A stretch of DNA of 32,930 nt from Pandoraea eparura. GTDB lineage: Bacteria; Pseudomonadota; Gammaproteobacteria; Burkholderiales; Burkholderiaceae. The position numbers and the translations under genes were made by a program. Within the stretch, counting starts at the first letter, position 1; each line of letters opens with the position of its first letter. The stretch is taken from the NCBI RefSeq assembly GCF_902459725.1, contig NZ_CABPSH010000020.1, positions 1-32,930 of the forward strand. The letters are read 5' to 3'. The notes below the pieces were generated by a model, which was not told the DNA's origin, searched no databases, and saw only the letters and a list, made by a program, of their open reading frames with translations. This document shows, in pieces, positions 8,047 through 14,918 of this stretch.

Positions 8047-8850
8047 ATGAAACCGACGCAGGAACATCTGTCCTATCTGCTGCGCCTCGCCGACAACGCG
8101 CTGATACTCGGTCAGCGCAATGCGGAATGGTGCGGTCACGGCCCCGTGCTGGAAGAAGACATCGCGCTCACCAACCTGAGCCTCGATCTCATCGGCCAGG
8201 CACGCATGCTGTATCAGCACGCCGCCAAGATCGACACCGCGCTGACCGGCATCGCCAAGCAGGAAGACGATTACGCCTTCTGGCGCGACGAATTCGCGTT
8301 CCGCAACTGGACGCTGGTCGAACTGCCCCACTACGGCCCCACCGCCGGCACGACCGCCGCCGAGCGCGACTACGCCGTGACCATCGTGCGCAACTTCCTC
8401 TACTCGGCCCTGATGGTCGAAGTGTGGCAAGCCCTCACGCAGTCGACGGATCCGGATCTTGCTGCCATCGCCGCCAAGTCGGTCAAGGAAGCGCATTACC
8501 ACCTGCACCACGCGCGCGACTGGCTGGTGCGCTTCGGCGACGGCACCGAGGAATCGCACCGGCGCGCGCAGGCCGCGCTCGACTACCTGATGCCGTACAT
8601 GAACGAGATCTTCAAGCCGGACGCGCTCGAGGACGCCGTGGCCGCCACCGGCACCGGGGTCACGATGGCCAGCCTGAAGGACGCGTGGCACGCCACGGTG
8701 AGCGACGCGCTGCAAGAAGCCACGCTCGACGCACCGGTCGGCGGCGCATTCGAGAGCACGGGCAAGTTCGGCCATCACTCCGAGCACATGAGCTATCTGC
8801 TCGGCGAGATGCAGGGACTGGCTCGCCAGCATCCCGGCGCGACCTGGTAA
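8047..8850 (+). CDS. paaC: 1,2-phenylacetyl-CoA epoxidase structural subunit C
   Basis: The 267-residue PaaC shares the ferritin-like fold of PaaA but is the non-catalytic partner that stabilises the heterodimer. Family signatures seen are YLLRLADNALILGQRNAEWCGHGP near the N-terminus and HYHLHHARDWLVRFGDGTEES in the middle. It is the third gene of the paa operon. The start codon at 8047 closely follows an AGACCCCAGAAC stretch, not a strong ribosome site. Confidence 0.95.
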   Translation: MKPTQEHLSYLLRLADNALILGQRNAEWCGHGPVLEEDIALTNLSLDLIGQARMLYQHAAKIDTALTGIAKQEDDYAFWRDEFAFRNWTLVELPHYGPTAGTTAAERDYAVTIVRNFLYSALMVEVWQALTQSTDPDLAAIAAKSVKEAHYHLHHARDWLVRFGDGTEESHRRAQAALDYLMPYMNEIFKPDALEDAVAATGTGVTMASLKDAWHATVSDALQEATLDAPVGGAFESTGKFGHHSEHMSYLLGEMQGLARQHPGATW

Positions 8851-8871
8851 GCCCCCCTCGCCACGCGTGTC

Positions 8872-9504
8872 ATGCCGATGATGAACCCGTTTGCCGACCC
8901 GGTTGCCGCCCACTTCGCCGAGACGACCATGAATCTGCCGCTTACTCCCCCCGTGGCGCCCGACGTGCTTACGCCGGCCTCGGAGGCGTCGCTGCCGCTC
9001 GCATGGCAGACGCTCGAAGCCGTGCCCGATCCGGAGATTCCGGTCGTGTCGATTCGGGAACTCGGCATCCTGCGCGACGTACGCGTTGTCACGAACGCCA
9101 GCGGCAGCGTGGCATTCGAGATCGTGATTACGCCGACGTATTCGGGTTGCCCGGCGATGCAACAGATTGCCGAGGACATCGACGCGGCCATGACGCGCGC
9201 GGGCCTCGGCCCGTGGCACATCGCGACAGTGCTCGCCCCCGCCTGGACGACGGACTGGATAAGCCCCGAAGCCCGCGAAAAGCTGCGCGGCTATGGCATT
9301 GCGCCGCCCACGGGTACGCATGCCGTGGCCGCCGATGCGCCCCGCAAGATCACGTTCTACGGCCGCCCGAAAGACGGCGTGACGTGCCCGCATTGCGGCT
9401 CGACCGAGACCGAAGTGGTGTCGGCGTTCGGCTCGACCGCCTGCAAAGCGCATTACCGTTGCCGCACGTGCCGCGAGCCGTTCGACTATTTCAAGCCCTA
9501 TTGA
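8872..9504 (+). CDS. paaD: phenylacetyl-CoA epoxidase assembly protein D
   Basis: The 210-residue protein has an N-terminal DUF59/SUF-type domain with the VPDPEIPVVS motif and a C-terminal cysteine cluster (C172, C175, C191, C197, C200) resembling a zinc or iron-sulfur site. PaaD is needed for an active epoxidase and is thought to help cofactor assembly. The N-terminus is longer than usual; starts at 8872 or 8929 are both possible because neither has a clear ribosome site. It is the fourth gene of the paa operon, 21 nt after paaC if 8872 is used. Confidence 0.93.
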   Translation: MPMMNPFADPVAAHFAETTMNLPLTPPVAPDVLTPASEASLPLAWQTLEAVPDPEIPVVSIRELGILRDVRVVTNASGSVAFEIVITPTYSGCPAMQQIAEDIDAAMTRAGLGPWHIATVLAPAWTTDWISPEAREKLRGYGIAPPTGTHAVAADAPRKITFYGRPKDGVTCPHCGSTETEVVSAFGSTACKAHYRCRTCREPFDYFKPY

Positions 9505-9589
9505 TTGACCCGATTGATCCTGCTTCGCGCGTAGCGATGCCGACACTTTGCCCGGCGGCAACCGCACCCGGGCAGCAAGGAAGACCACG

Positions 9590-10678
9590 ATGACGACCCC
9601 GCAATTCCATTCGCTGACCATCCGCGAAATCCGGCCCGAGACCGCCGACGCCATCTCCATCGCCTTCACGGTGCCGGACGCGTTGCGCGACGCCTATCGC
9701 TTCACGCAAGGCCAGTTCCTCACGCTCAAGACCGAGATCGACGGCGAAGAAGCCCGCCGCTCCTACTCGATCTGTGTCGGGGTGCCCGACTACGACGCCA
9801 CGGGCGAGCTGCGCGTGGGCATCAAGCGCGTGCCGGGCGGCAAGTTCTCGAACTTCGCGAACGACCAGTTGAAGCCGGGACAGCAGATCGACGTGATGAC
9901 CCCGGATGGCCGCTTCTTCACACGCCTGTCGGCCGATCACGCCAAGCACTACGTCGGCTTCGCCGGCGGCTCGGGCATCACGCCGATGCTCGCGCTTATC
10001 AAGACGACGCTCGCCGCTGAGCCGCACAGCCAGTTCACCCTGGTCTACGGCAATCGCGCAGTGCCGGCGATCATGTTTGCCGAAGCGCTCGAAGACCTGA
10101 AGAACACGTATCTTGGCCGCCTGCGCCTGTATCACGTGCTCTCGGACGAAGCCCAGGAGGTCGAGCTGTTCAACGGCCTGCTCGACCAGGACAAGTGCAC
10201 GGCCTTCCTCGAAACGCTGATTCCGGCATCGAGCATCGACGAAGCCTTCATCTGCGGCCCGGGCCCGATGATGGACGCCGCCGAAGCCGCCCTTCATGCC
10301 GCCGGCGTGGCCAAGGAGAAGATTCACGTCGAACGGTTCGGCGTGCCGACGCCGCAAGTCGCTGCGAAGCCGGTGGTGATCACGGACGATACGCCGATGG
10401 CCGAGCTGGTCGTCGTCATGGACGGCAAGGAGCGCCGCCTGCGCCAGCCGTATGAAGGCCAGAGCATTCTGGATACGGGCCTTGCGGCCGGTCTGTCACT
10501 GCCGTATGCCTGCAAGGGCGGCGTGTGCTGCACGTGCCGCGCCAAGGTGCTCGAGGGCGAAGTGGCGATGGACAAGAACTACACGCTGGAAGACTACGAA
10601 GTCGAGCAGGGTTTCGTGCTGACGTGTCAGGCACACCCCCTCACGGAGCGCGTCGTGGTGAGCTACGACGAGCGCTAA
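9590..10678 (+). CDS. paaE: phenylacetyl-CoA epoxidase reductase subunit E
   Basis: The 362-residue reductase passes electrons from NADPH to the PaaA di-iron centre. Domain order is an FAD-binding domain with the RSYSIC motif, an NAD(P)-binding domain with GGSGITPM, and a C-terminal plant-type 2Fe-2S ferredoxin domain with C308-x4-C313-x2-C316 and C346. The ATG at 9590 (MTTPQFHS) follows an AAGGAAG site; an in-frame TTG further upstream is not needed. It is the last structural gene of paaABCDE. Confidence 0.96.
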   Translation: MTTPQFHSLTIREIRPETADAISIAFTVPDALRDAYRFTQGQFLTLKTEIDGEEARRSYSICVGVPDYDATGELRVGIKRVPGGKFSNFANDQLKPGQQIDVMTPDGRFFTRLSADHAKHYVGFAGGSGITPMLALIKTTLAAEPHSQFTLVYGNRAVPAIMFAEALEDLKNTYLGRLRLYHVLSDEAQEVELFNGLLDQDKCTAFLETLIPASSIDEAFICGPGPMMDAAEAALHAAGVAKEKIHVERFGVPTPQVAAKPVVITDDTPMAELVVVMDGKERRLRQPYEGQSILDTGLAAGLSLPYACKGGVCCTCRAKVLEGEVAMDKNYTLEDYEVEQGFVLTCQAHPLTERVVVSYDER

Positions 10679-10711
10679 GCCTGAGCTTGCCTGCGCTGAG
10701 CTTGCATTGAA

Positions 10712-10757
10712 CGTTCGACGCTCCGGCGCCGTGCCAACGGTGCCGGAGCGTCGAACG
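10712..10757. terminator. long perfect hairpin after paaE, no T-run
   Basis: CGTTCGACGCTCCGGC (10712-10727) and its exact complement (10742-10757) form a 16-bp stem that extends about four pairs inward, including one G-T pair, leaving a 6-nt loop. The sequence after it is ATGGTTTGCC, without a U-tract on either strand. It may act as a partial terminator or an RNA-stabilising end for the paaABCDE transcript, uncoupling it from the regulator genes downstream. Confidence 0.5.
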
Positions 10758-10902
10758 ATGGTTTGCCAAGGCGTGTCGCAAGTCGTGCGAACGTCATGTC
10801 AACGTGGCGGGAACCGGTGCGAAATCGGGCCAATGTCCTGATGATGTCGGGCATGACGGGAGCGTCAACCCGAGGTTGCGGGAATACCGTAAACTAGCGG
10901 GC

Positions 10903-11691
10903 ATGAATACCATCCATGTCGTCTGCGGCGATATCGCCGCGCAGCAGTTGCGCGCGGCGATGGCGCAAGCGCATCGCGCCGACCCCGTGCTTGTCCTGCG
11001 TGACGATCTGGCCATTGGCCCGCTGCGCGAGATCGACGAGAACGAGCGGCAACGGGCGGCATTCTGGCAGCGCGTGCATCCGGTTGCCGGCCGCGACTAC
11101 GTGGCAGAGTTGCGCGAGGAGCGGATATCGCTGCAGCGTCTGGTCGAAGGCGACAGCGCGGTGGTCTGCTGGCATGGCGACAGTGCGTCGGACCAGCTCA
11201 CGCTTCGGCGCGTGGCCTTCATGTTGCGCAATACCCCCGCACGCCTGAACGAGATCGTGTTGCGCGGCAGCGATCTGGCAACGCCCAGCTCGCCGCAGGA
11301 CACCACGCGACGCACGAGCGTCGGCATGTACGCGCCGGCGGTGCTGGCCGACCGATTTGCACGCATCGCGCCGATCTCGCTGTTGCGCATTGGCCGCCTG
11401 TCGCTGGAGTGGCGCGCGCTAAAGCAGGTGAACACGCAGGTGCGTCGCTGGGTGAACAACACGTTCGAAGGTGCGACGTTCGCCGAAATCGACGACCAGA
11501 TTCTCGCGATGGCGCCGGTCGACTGGACGCCGATGGCAGCCTTTCTCGGCGAGGCGATGCCCCGCATCGAAGGCTTTTTTGCGACCGACAGTTTTCTGCT
11601 GTGGCGCTGCCGCGAACTCGGCGCGGCAGGCCGGCTCGCGTTGCGCGGCGACACCACGGCGCCCGCCGCGTGCGATCTACGACTGGAGTAA
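10903..11691 (+). CDS. DUF1835 domain-containing protein of the paa cluster
   Basis: The 262-residue protein starts MNTIHVVCGDIAA, the typical opening of DUF1835 proteins, and has a C-terminal part like the DUF3658 domain that often follows it. No signal peptide or membrane segment is visible and no biochemical role is known to me. The start at 10903 is chosen because the family homology begins there; an in-frame extension upstream to 10804 looks non-coding. The stop is 9 nt before the TetR gene, so the two are probably translated from one mRNA. As I recall, the same order (paaE, unknown gene, TetR regulator) occurs in Burkholderia cenocepacia. Confidence 0.85.
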   Translation: MNTIHVVCGDIAAQQLRAAMAQAHRADPVLVLRDDLAIGPLREIDENERQRAAFWQRVHPVAGRDYVAELREERISLQRLVEGDSAVVCWHGDSASDQLTLRRVAFMLRNTPARLNEIVLRGSDLATPSSPQDTTRRTSVGMYAPAVLADRFARIAPISLLRIGRLSLEWRALKQVNTQVRRWVNNTFEGATFAEIDDQILAMAPVDWTPMAAFLGEAMPRIEGFFATDSFLLWRCRELGAAGRLALRGDTTAPAACDLRLE

Positions 11692-11700
11692 CCCCCGTTT

Positions 11701-12360
11701 ATGGCACGTACCAAAGCGCCCGATCACGAATCGCAGCGCGAACAGATTCTCGACGTCGCGGCCGAAGCGTTCGCCCACGCGAGCTATCCGAGCACGTCGA
11801 TGTCCGAGTTGGCCGCCGCATGCGGCACATCGAAGGCCCGCCTGTATCACTATTACGCGAGCAAGGACGCCATCCTGTTCGATCTGCTCGAGCGCTACAC
11901 CAAGCGCCTGATGCTGATCGTCACGGAGGTCGAGGCGCTCGGCCAACGCCGCGGCCTGTCCGAGCGCGATACGTTCCACGAGCTGATCCGCGCCTTTCTC
12001 GATGAATACGAGACGTCGCAAACGCGCCATATCGCGCTGCTCAACGACGTGAAGTTCCTCAACGACGAACAACGCGAGATCGTGCTCAATCGTCAACGCG
12101 ACGTGGTGGCGGCGTTTGCCCGCCAACTCTCTCGGGCCTTCCCCGACCGGGTGGCCAAGCACAACCAGACCGCGCTCACGATGATGCTGTTCGGCATGAT
12201 CAACTGGACCTTTACCTGGCTCAAGCCGGGCGGGCGCATGCGGTATCGCGATTTCGCCAACGAGGTGATCGCCGTGCTCGAACACGGTCTCGTCACGCCA
12301 TTGCCGGGTGGAACCGAACCCGCCATCCCCGCTTCGTCAGCGCCATCGCGTACGCAGTAA
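11701..12360 (+). CDS. paaR: TetR-family repressor of phenylacetate degradation (PaaR)
   Basis: The 219-residue protein has an N-terminal TetR helix-turn-helix (STSMSELAAACGTSKARLYHYY) followed by an all-helical ligand domain. Its position at the end of the paa cluster, together with the TetR-size palindrome in the paaA promoter, points to PaaR. Burkholderia PaaR is known to repress paa genes and to be relieved by a phenylacetyl-CoA-derived effector. The start ATG at 11701 lies 9 nt after the DUF1835 stop. A rho-independent terminator follows at 12377-12404. Confidence 0.88.
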   Translation: MARTKAPDHESQREQILDVAAEAFAHASYPSTSMSELAAACGTSKARLYHYYASKDAILFDLLERYTKRLMLIVTEVEALGQRRGLSERDTFHELIRAFLDEYETSQTRHIALLNDVKFLNDEQREIVLNRQRDVVAAFARQLSRAFPDRVAKHNQTALTMMLFGMINWTFTWLKPGGRMRYRDFANEVIAVLEHGLVTPLPGGTEPAIPASSAPSRTQ

Positions 12361-12376
12361 GCAATCACTCACTCAC

Positions 12377-12404
12377 AAAAAAGGGCGCTGCATCGCCCTT
12401 TTTT
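12377..12404 (+). terminator. rho-independent terminator after paaR
   Basis: GGGCG (12383-12387) pairs with CGCCC (12394-12398) around a 6-nt loop. It is flanked by six A and six T residues that extend the stem and provide the U-tract (12399-12404). Confidence 0.9.
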
Positions 12405-12510
12405 GTTGCCTCGCAGCAACCTTGCGCTGAACGTCAGCGGGAACCCCATCGAGAAATGGTGCGGTTCTTCAGCGACTTAGACGCTTCCCTCCAGACATCG
12501 CCATCATTAA

Positions 12511-12542
12511 CTAGGGTTTTTACCTAGCCAATCGGGTATAAT
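12511..12542 (+). promoter_or_regulatory. promoter and CTAGG-type dyad before the GNAT gene
   Basis: A perfect -10 box TATAAT lies at 12537-12542, 55 nt before the start codon. No good -35 box is present at 17 nt. Instead the dyad CTAGG-N7-CCTAG (12511-12515 and 12523-12527) occupies the -35 region, which suggests activator-dependent transcription by an unknown regulator. Confidence 0.5.
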
Positions 12543-12597
12543 TCTTCTGCGTCGCACAATCCAGTGCACGCTCGAAAGCATACTCAAGGATTGCGTC

Positions 12598-13254
12598 ATG
12601 ACTGCCCCGAACCCCACGCCCAACGTCGCACGCGCGACGGTTGCCGCCAACGAGCGGTCGAGCGTGCTGATTCGTGAGCTGACCTCGGGCGACATCCACC
12701 GACTCCAGCGCCACTTCCTGGCGCTCGGCGAAGAAGACCGCCTGCTGCGATTTGGCCAGGCTGTCACCGACGACGTGATCACCCGCTACGTTGCCAGTCT
12801 CGACTTCTCGCGCGACAGCGTCTTTGGCGTCTTCGACGACAATCTCGCCCTCGTGGCGGTCGCTCACGTTGCGCGTCTGCCGGAAGGCAAGAACGGACGT
12901 ATCGCGGAATTCGGTGTCTCGGTGCTGGAATCGGCCCGGGGCTGCGGTATTGGCTCGCGCCTGTTCGAACGCGCCACGATCCACTGCCGCAACCAGCGCG
13001 TCGATACGCTTTACATGCACTGCCTGTCGCGCAATGCCCGCATGATGCGCATCGCGAAGAAGGCCGGCATGGAGATCAACTACGCATATGGCGAGGCCGA
13101 CGGCTACCTGAGCCTGCCGCCCGCCGACACGCAATCGATGCTCTCGGAAATGATGCAAGAGCAGGTCGCCGCCTTCGATTACGCGGTCAAGCGCCAACTT
13201 CGCACCGCCCGCCGTCTGTTTGGCGCCCTCCTGCCGAGCCAGCGCGCCGCCTGA
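12598..13254 (+). CDS. GNAT-family N-acetyltransferase
   Basis: The 218-residue protein has the GNAT fold, with the acetyl-CoA pyrophosphate-binding motif A seen as RGCGIGSRLFERA at about residues 118-130. An N-terminal segment of about 20 residues precedes the domain, and a C-terminal helical tail of about 40 residues follows it. The substrate cannot be predicted. It appears monocistronic, with its own promoter and a shared terminator at 13282-13309. The dyad in the promoter suggests conditional expression, perhaps under stress. Confidence 0.85.
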   Translation: MTAPNPTPNVARATVAANERSSVLIRELTSGDIHRLQRHFLALGEEDRLLRFGQAVTDDVITRYVASLDFSRDSVFGVFDDNLALVAVAHVARLPEGKNGRIAEFGVSVLESARGCGIGSRLFERATIHCRNQRVDTLYMHCLSRNARMMRIAKKAGMEINYAYGEADGYLSLPPADTQSMLSEMMQEQVAAFDYAVKRQLRTARRLFGALLPSQRAA

Positions 13255-13281
13255 ACGACGAGCGCGACTCACCGAAAAAAC

Positions 13282-13309
13282 AAACCCGGTCCATTGGCCG
13301 GGTTTTTTT
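13282..13309. terminator. rho-independent terminator between GNAT and Lrp genes
   Basis: AAACCCGG (13282-13289) pairs with CCGGGTTT (13298-13305) around an 8-nt loop, and a T7 tract ends at 13309. It stops the GNAT transcript. The A-run on the left (13275-13280) could also serve the convergent Lrp gene. Confidence 0.9.
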
Positions 13310-13339
13310 GTCCGCGTCAGAATAGCGCCTGCCACCGGA

Positions 13340-13840
13340 TTACGGTAGCGCAAGCGCTGTCGTTTCCTTGATCTGATCGAGGACGAAGCTGGTTTTGACG
13401 TCGACGACGCTCGGATGCACGAGCAACTGCGCTTGCATGAAGTGAGAGAAGTGCGCCATGTCGCGCACATGCACTCGCAGCAGGTAATCCATGTCGCCAG
13501 CCATGGCATAGCAGCCCACGACTTCCGTCCAGGCGTCGACCACGGCACGGAAGTGTTCGATGACCGAGCCTCCCTGGCCGTCGCCGGGATGCCGCTTGTC
13601 GAGCCGCACGTTGACATACGCGAGCAGGCCAAGGCCGATGCGTGTGGGCTCCAGCAAGGCGACATAGCCGCGAATGACGCCCGCTTCCTCCAAGCGACGG
13701 ATTCGGCGCAGGCACGGGCTCGGCGAGAGCCTCACTTGCTCGGCGATTTCGAGATTGGACAGCCGGCCATTGCTCTGCAGCAAGGCGAGAATTCGACGAT
13801 CGATCTTGTCCAGTTCGAGTTTTGGCACATGACTCCCCAT
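13340..13840 (-). CDS. Lrp/AsnC-family transcriptional regulator
   Basis: The 166-residue protein has an N-terminal helix-turn-helix (residues about 10-58, LSNLEIAEQVRLSPSPCLRRIRRLE) and a C-terminal RAM ligand domain with the CYAMAGDMDYLL segment. This is the classical Lrp layout and size. Members sense amino acids and often act as local regulators. A perfect 15-bp palindrome upstream (13855-13869) suggests autoregulation. It is convergent with the GNAT gene. The target metabolism is not evident from the neighbours. Confidence 0.92.
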   Translation of the reverse strand: MGSHVPKLELDKIDRRILALLQSNGRLSNLEIAEQVRLSPSPCLRRIRRLEEAGVIRGYVALLEPTRIGLGLLAYVNVRLDKRHPGDGQGGSVIEHFRAVVDAWTEVVGCYAMAGDMDYLLRVHVRDMAHFSHFMQAQLLVHPSVVDVKTSFVLDQIKETTALALP

Positions 13841-13854
13841 TATCTGTAGTTATT

Positions 13855-13869
13855 CGCAATATTATTGCG
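13855..13869. promoter_or_regulatory. 15-bp palindrome, likely Lrp operator
   Basis: CGCAATA-T-TATTGCG is a perfect odd palindrome of 15 bp, 14 bp upstream of the lrp-like start codon. Lrp/AsnC proteins typically bind 15-bp AT-centred palindromes. The surrounding AT-rich DNA also repeats the word ATTATCTG twice (near 13839 and 13880). Confidence 0.6.
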
Positions 13870-13943
13870 TGAATTTCCGATTATCTGGAATTCATCGCCC
13901 TGATTCGACGATTACAAGAGATTACAGCAAGGACGCTCGTGAC

Positions 13944-13975
13944 AAAAAAAGCGCCACCTGGTGGGGTGGCGCTTT
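13944..13975 (-). terminator. rho-independent terminator for the small exported protein gene
   Basis: AAAGCGCCACC (13948-13958) and GGTGGCGCTTT (13965-13975) form an 11-bp stem with a 6-nt loop. On the minus strand it is followed by a run of U residues from the A-tract at 13944-13950. It ends the leftward transcript that begins before 14269. Confidence 0.88.
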
Positions 13976-13986
13976 GGGTGTCGGGA

Positions 13987-14022
13987 GGTGTCGCCATTGG
14001 GGGGGTGTCGCCATTGGGCGAC
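13987..14022. repeat. 15-bp direct repeat, second copy extending into a hairpin
   Basis: GGTGTCGCCATTGGG occurs at 13987-14001 and again at 14004-14018, a 17-bp period. The second copy continues into GTCGCC-ATTG-GGCGAC (14007-14022), a perfect 6-bp hairpin. It lies between the stop codon of the small protein gene and its terminator. Confidence 0.75.
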
Positions 14023-14047
14023 ATGTCCATGAGGGATCGAAGCCGCC

Positions 14048-14269
14048 TCAGCGGCGTTGGAATTCGCGCGGATCGATCGTGCGCTGGTCGAGCGGGCCTT
14101 CGTAACGCTGCGGCGACTGCGTGTTTTGCTGCTGCGTGATCGGGGTAACGATCGGGTTAGGTTCGGCCGTCTTGTCGCGCGCCATTTCGTCGGCACGGGC
14201 GACGCTCACTTCCAGGGTCAGAAACGAAGCGGAAACCAGCAGGAATTTGGCGATGTTTCGTTGATTCAC
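14048..14269 (-). CDS. small exported protein of unknown function
   Basis: I do not recognise this 73-residue protein. It has a good Sec signal peptide with a positive start, a hydrophobic core and an ARA cleavage site near residue 26. The mature part of about 47 residues is hydrophilic, rich in Gln, Pro, Thr and Arg, and lacks cysteine. The start codon is GTG at 14269, supported by an AAGGAG site 5 nt upstream (14275-14280). A terminator follows at 13944-13975, so it is probably a single-gene transcript. An inverted repeat at 14304-14320 lies in its promoter region. Confidence 0.75.
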   Translation of the reverse strand: MNQRNIAKFLLVSASFLTLEVSVARADEMARDKTAEPNPIVTPITQQQNTQSPQRYEGPLDQRTIDPREFQRR

Positions 14270-14303
14270 AGTGACTCCTTCTTACGTGTTGCGGCATTGC
14301 AGG

Positions 14304-14320
14304 GCGCACTAACTGTGCGC
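14304..14320. promoter_or_regulatory. inverted repeat upstream of the small exported protein gene
   Basis: GCGCAC-TAACT-GTGCGC is a perfect 6-bp dyad with a 5-nt centre, 35 nt upstream of the GTG start. It is a plausible operator, and no clear -35/-10 pair was identified around it. Confidence 0.35.
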
Positions 14321-14485
14321 AAAGTACGTTCCCAACGTGTCGGGTAAGGCATTAGTCACCATTCTGCCCGCGCCGTTCCCCCTCGCCGCCAACCGTTACA
14401 CGTTGTTACCCTCGCGTCAGAAGACACCGACAAGCGTACGGTTGCCGGCATTTTCGCGTCACTTTGAAGCGAAATCCGAAAGCGG

Positions 14486-14560
14486 CCCTCTGCCCTCTGC
14501 CCTCTGCCCTCTGCCCTCTGCCCTCTGCCGTTTGCTGTTTGCCATTCGCTGTTTGCTGTG
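14486..14560. repeat. heptanucleotide tandem repeat CCCTCTG x6 with degenerate extension
   Basis: Six perfect copies of CCCTCTG run from 14486 to 14527. Imperfect 7-mers follow (CCGTTTG, CTGTTTG, CCATTCG, CTGTTTG) to about 14555. No supported gene overlaps it. Similar GGCAGAG-type repeats are dispersed in other proteobacterial genomes as far as I recall. It is part of a 649-bp non-coding gap (14270-14918) that also holds the palindrome at 14632 and the hairpin at 14703. Confidence 0.9.
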
Positions 14561-14631
14561 CTGGCGTGCTGGCAGACGAGACGATGGGCGACACCCCCGA
14601 ACCGCAGGCGAGGGTATACGCCAGCCATCTT

Positions 14632-14665
14632 ACGTTTACGTAAACGTCATAATGCTCGTTATACT
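14632..14665 (+). promoter_or_regulatory. 16-bp MerR/LiuR-like palindrome with overlapping promoter boxes
   Basis: ACGTTTACGTAAACGT (14632-14647) is a perfect palindrome. It closely resembles sites described for LiuR, a MerR-family regulator of branched-chain amino acid breakdown. TTTACG (14635-14640) and TATACT (14660-14665) are separated by 19 nt, the long spacer typical of MerR-controlled promoters; CATAAT at 14648-14653 is an alternative -10. The next gene is the 2-oxoacid ferredoxin oxidoreductase at 14919, which fits amino acid catabolism. Confidence 0.5.
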
Positions 14666-14702
14666 TCGCTGGATCGGTCACCGATGAGACGTCACCGTAC
14701 CC

Positions 14703-14720
14703 GTCAGGCAATGGCCTGAC
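14703..14720. other. short hairpin in the leader before the oxidoreductase gene
   Basis: GTCAGGC and GCCTGAC form a perfect 7-bp stem with an AATG loop, followed directly by the small palindrome CACCGGTG. No T-run follows. It lies in the probable 5' leader of about 250 nt, and its role is unknown. Confidence 0.4.
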
Positions 14721-14918
14721 ACCGGTGCTACCATAAGTTCGACTGGTAAGCGCATTACGAAAAATGGCCCGGCTCGCCGGGGTGCCATCACGCGAGTGAG
14801 CATCCGGGTACGCGAAAATCAGAGGCCGGCATTCACCACTGCCGTCCTGCTTCACGAGAGCGGGAGTGGCAGGAAGTTTTGGCGATCCCAAAATCCGTGA
14901 GAGTGAGGAGCACACCCC

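Noticed and set aside
7888-9669. 593-residue open frame opposite paaC and paaD
   Set aside because: It is the complement of well-identified paa genes and shows shadow-frame composition with no family motif.
14486-14560. possible CRISPR array
   Set aside because: The units are contiguous 7-mers without spacers, so this is a simple tandem repeat.
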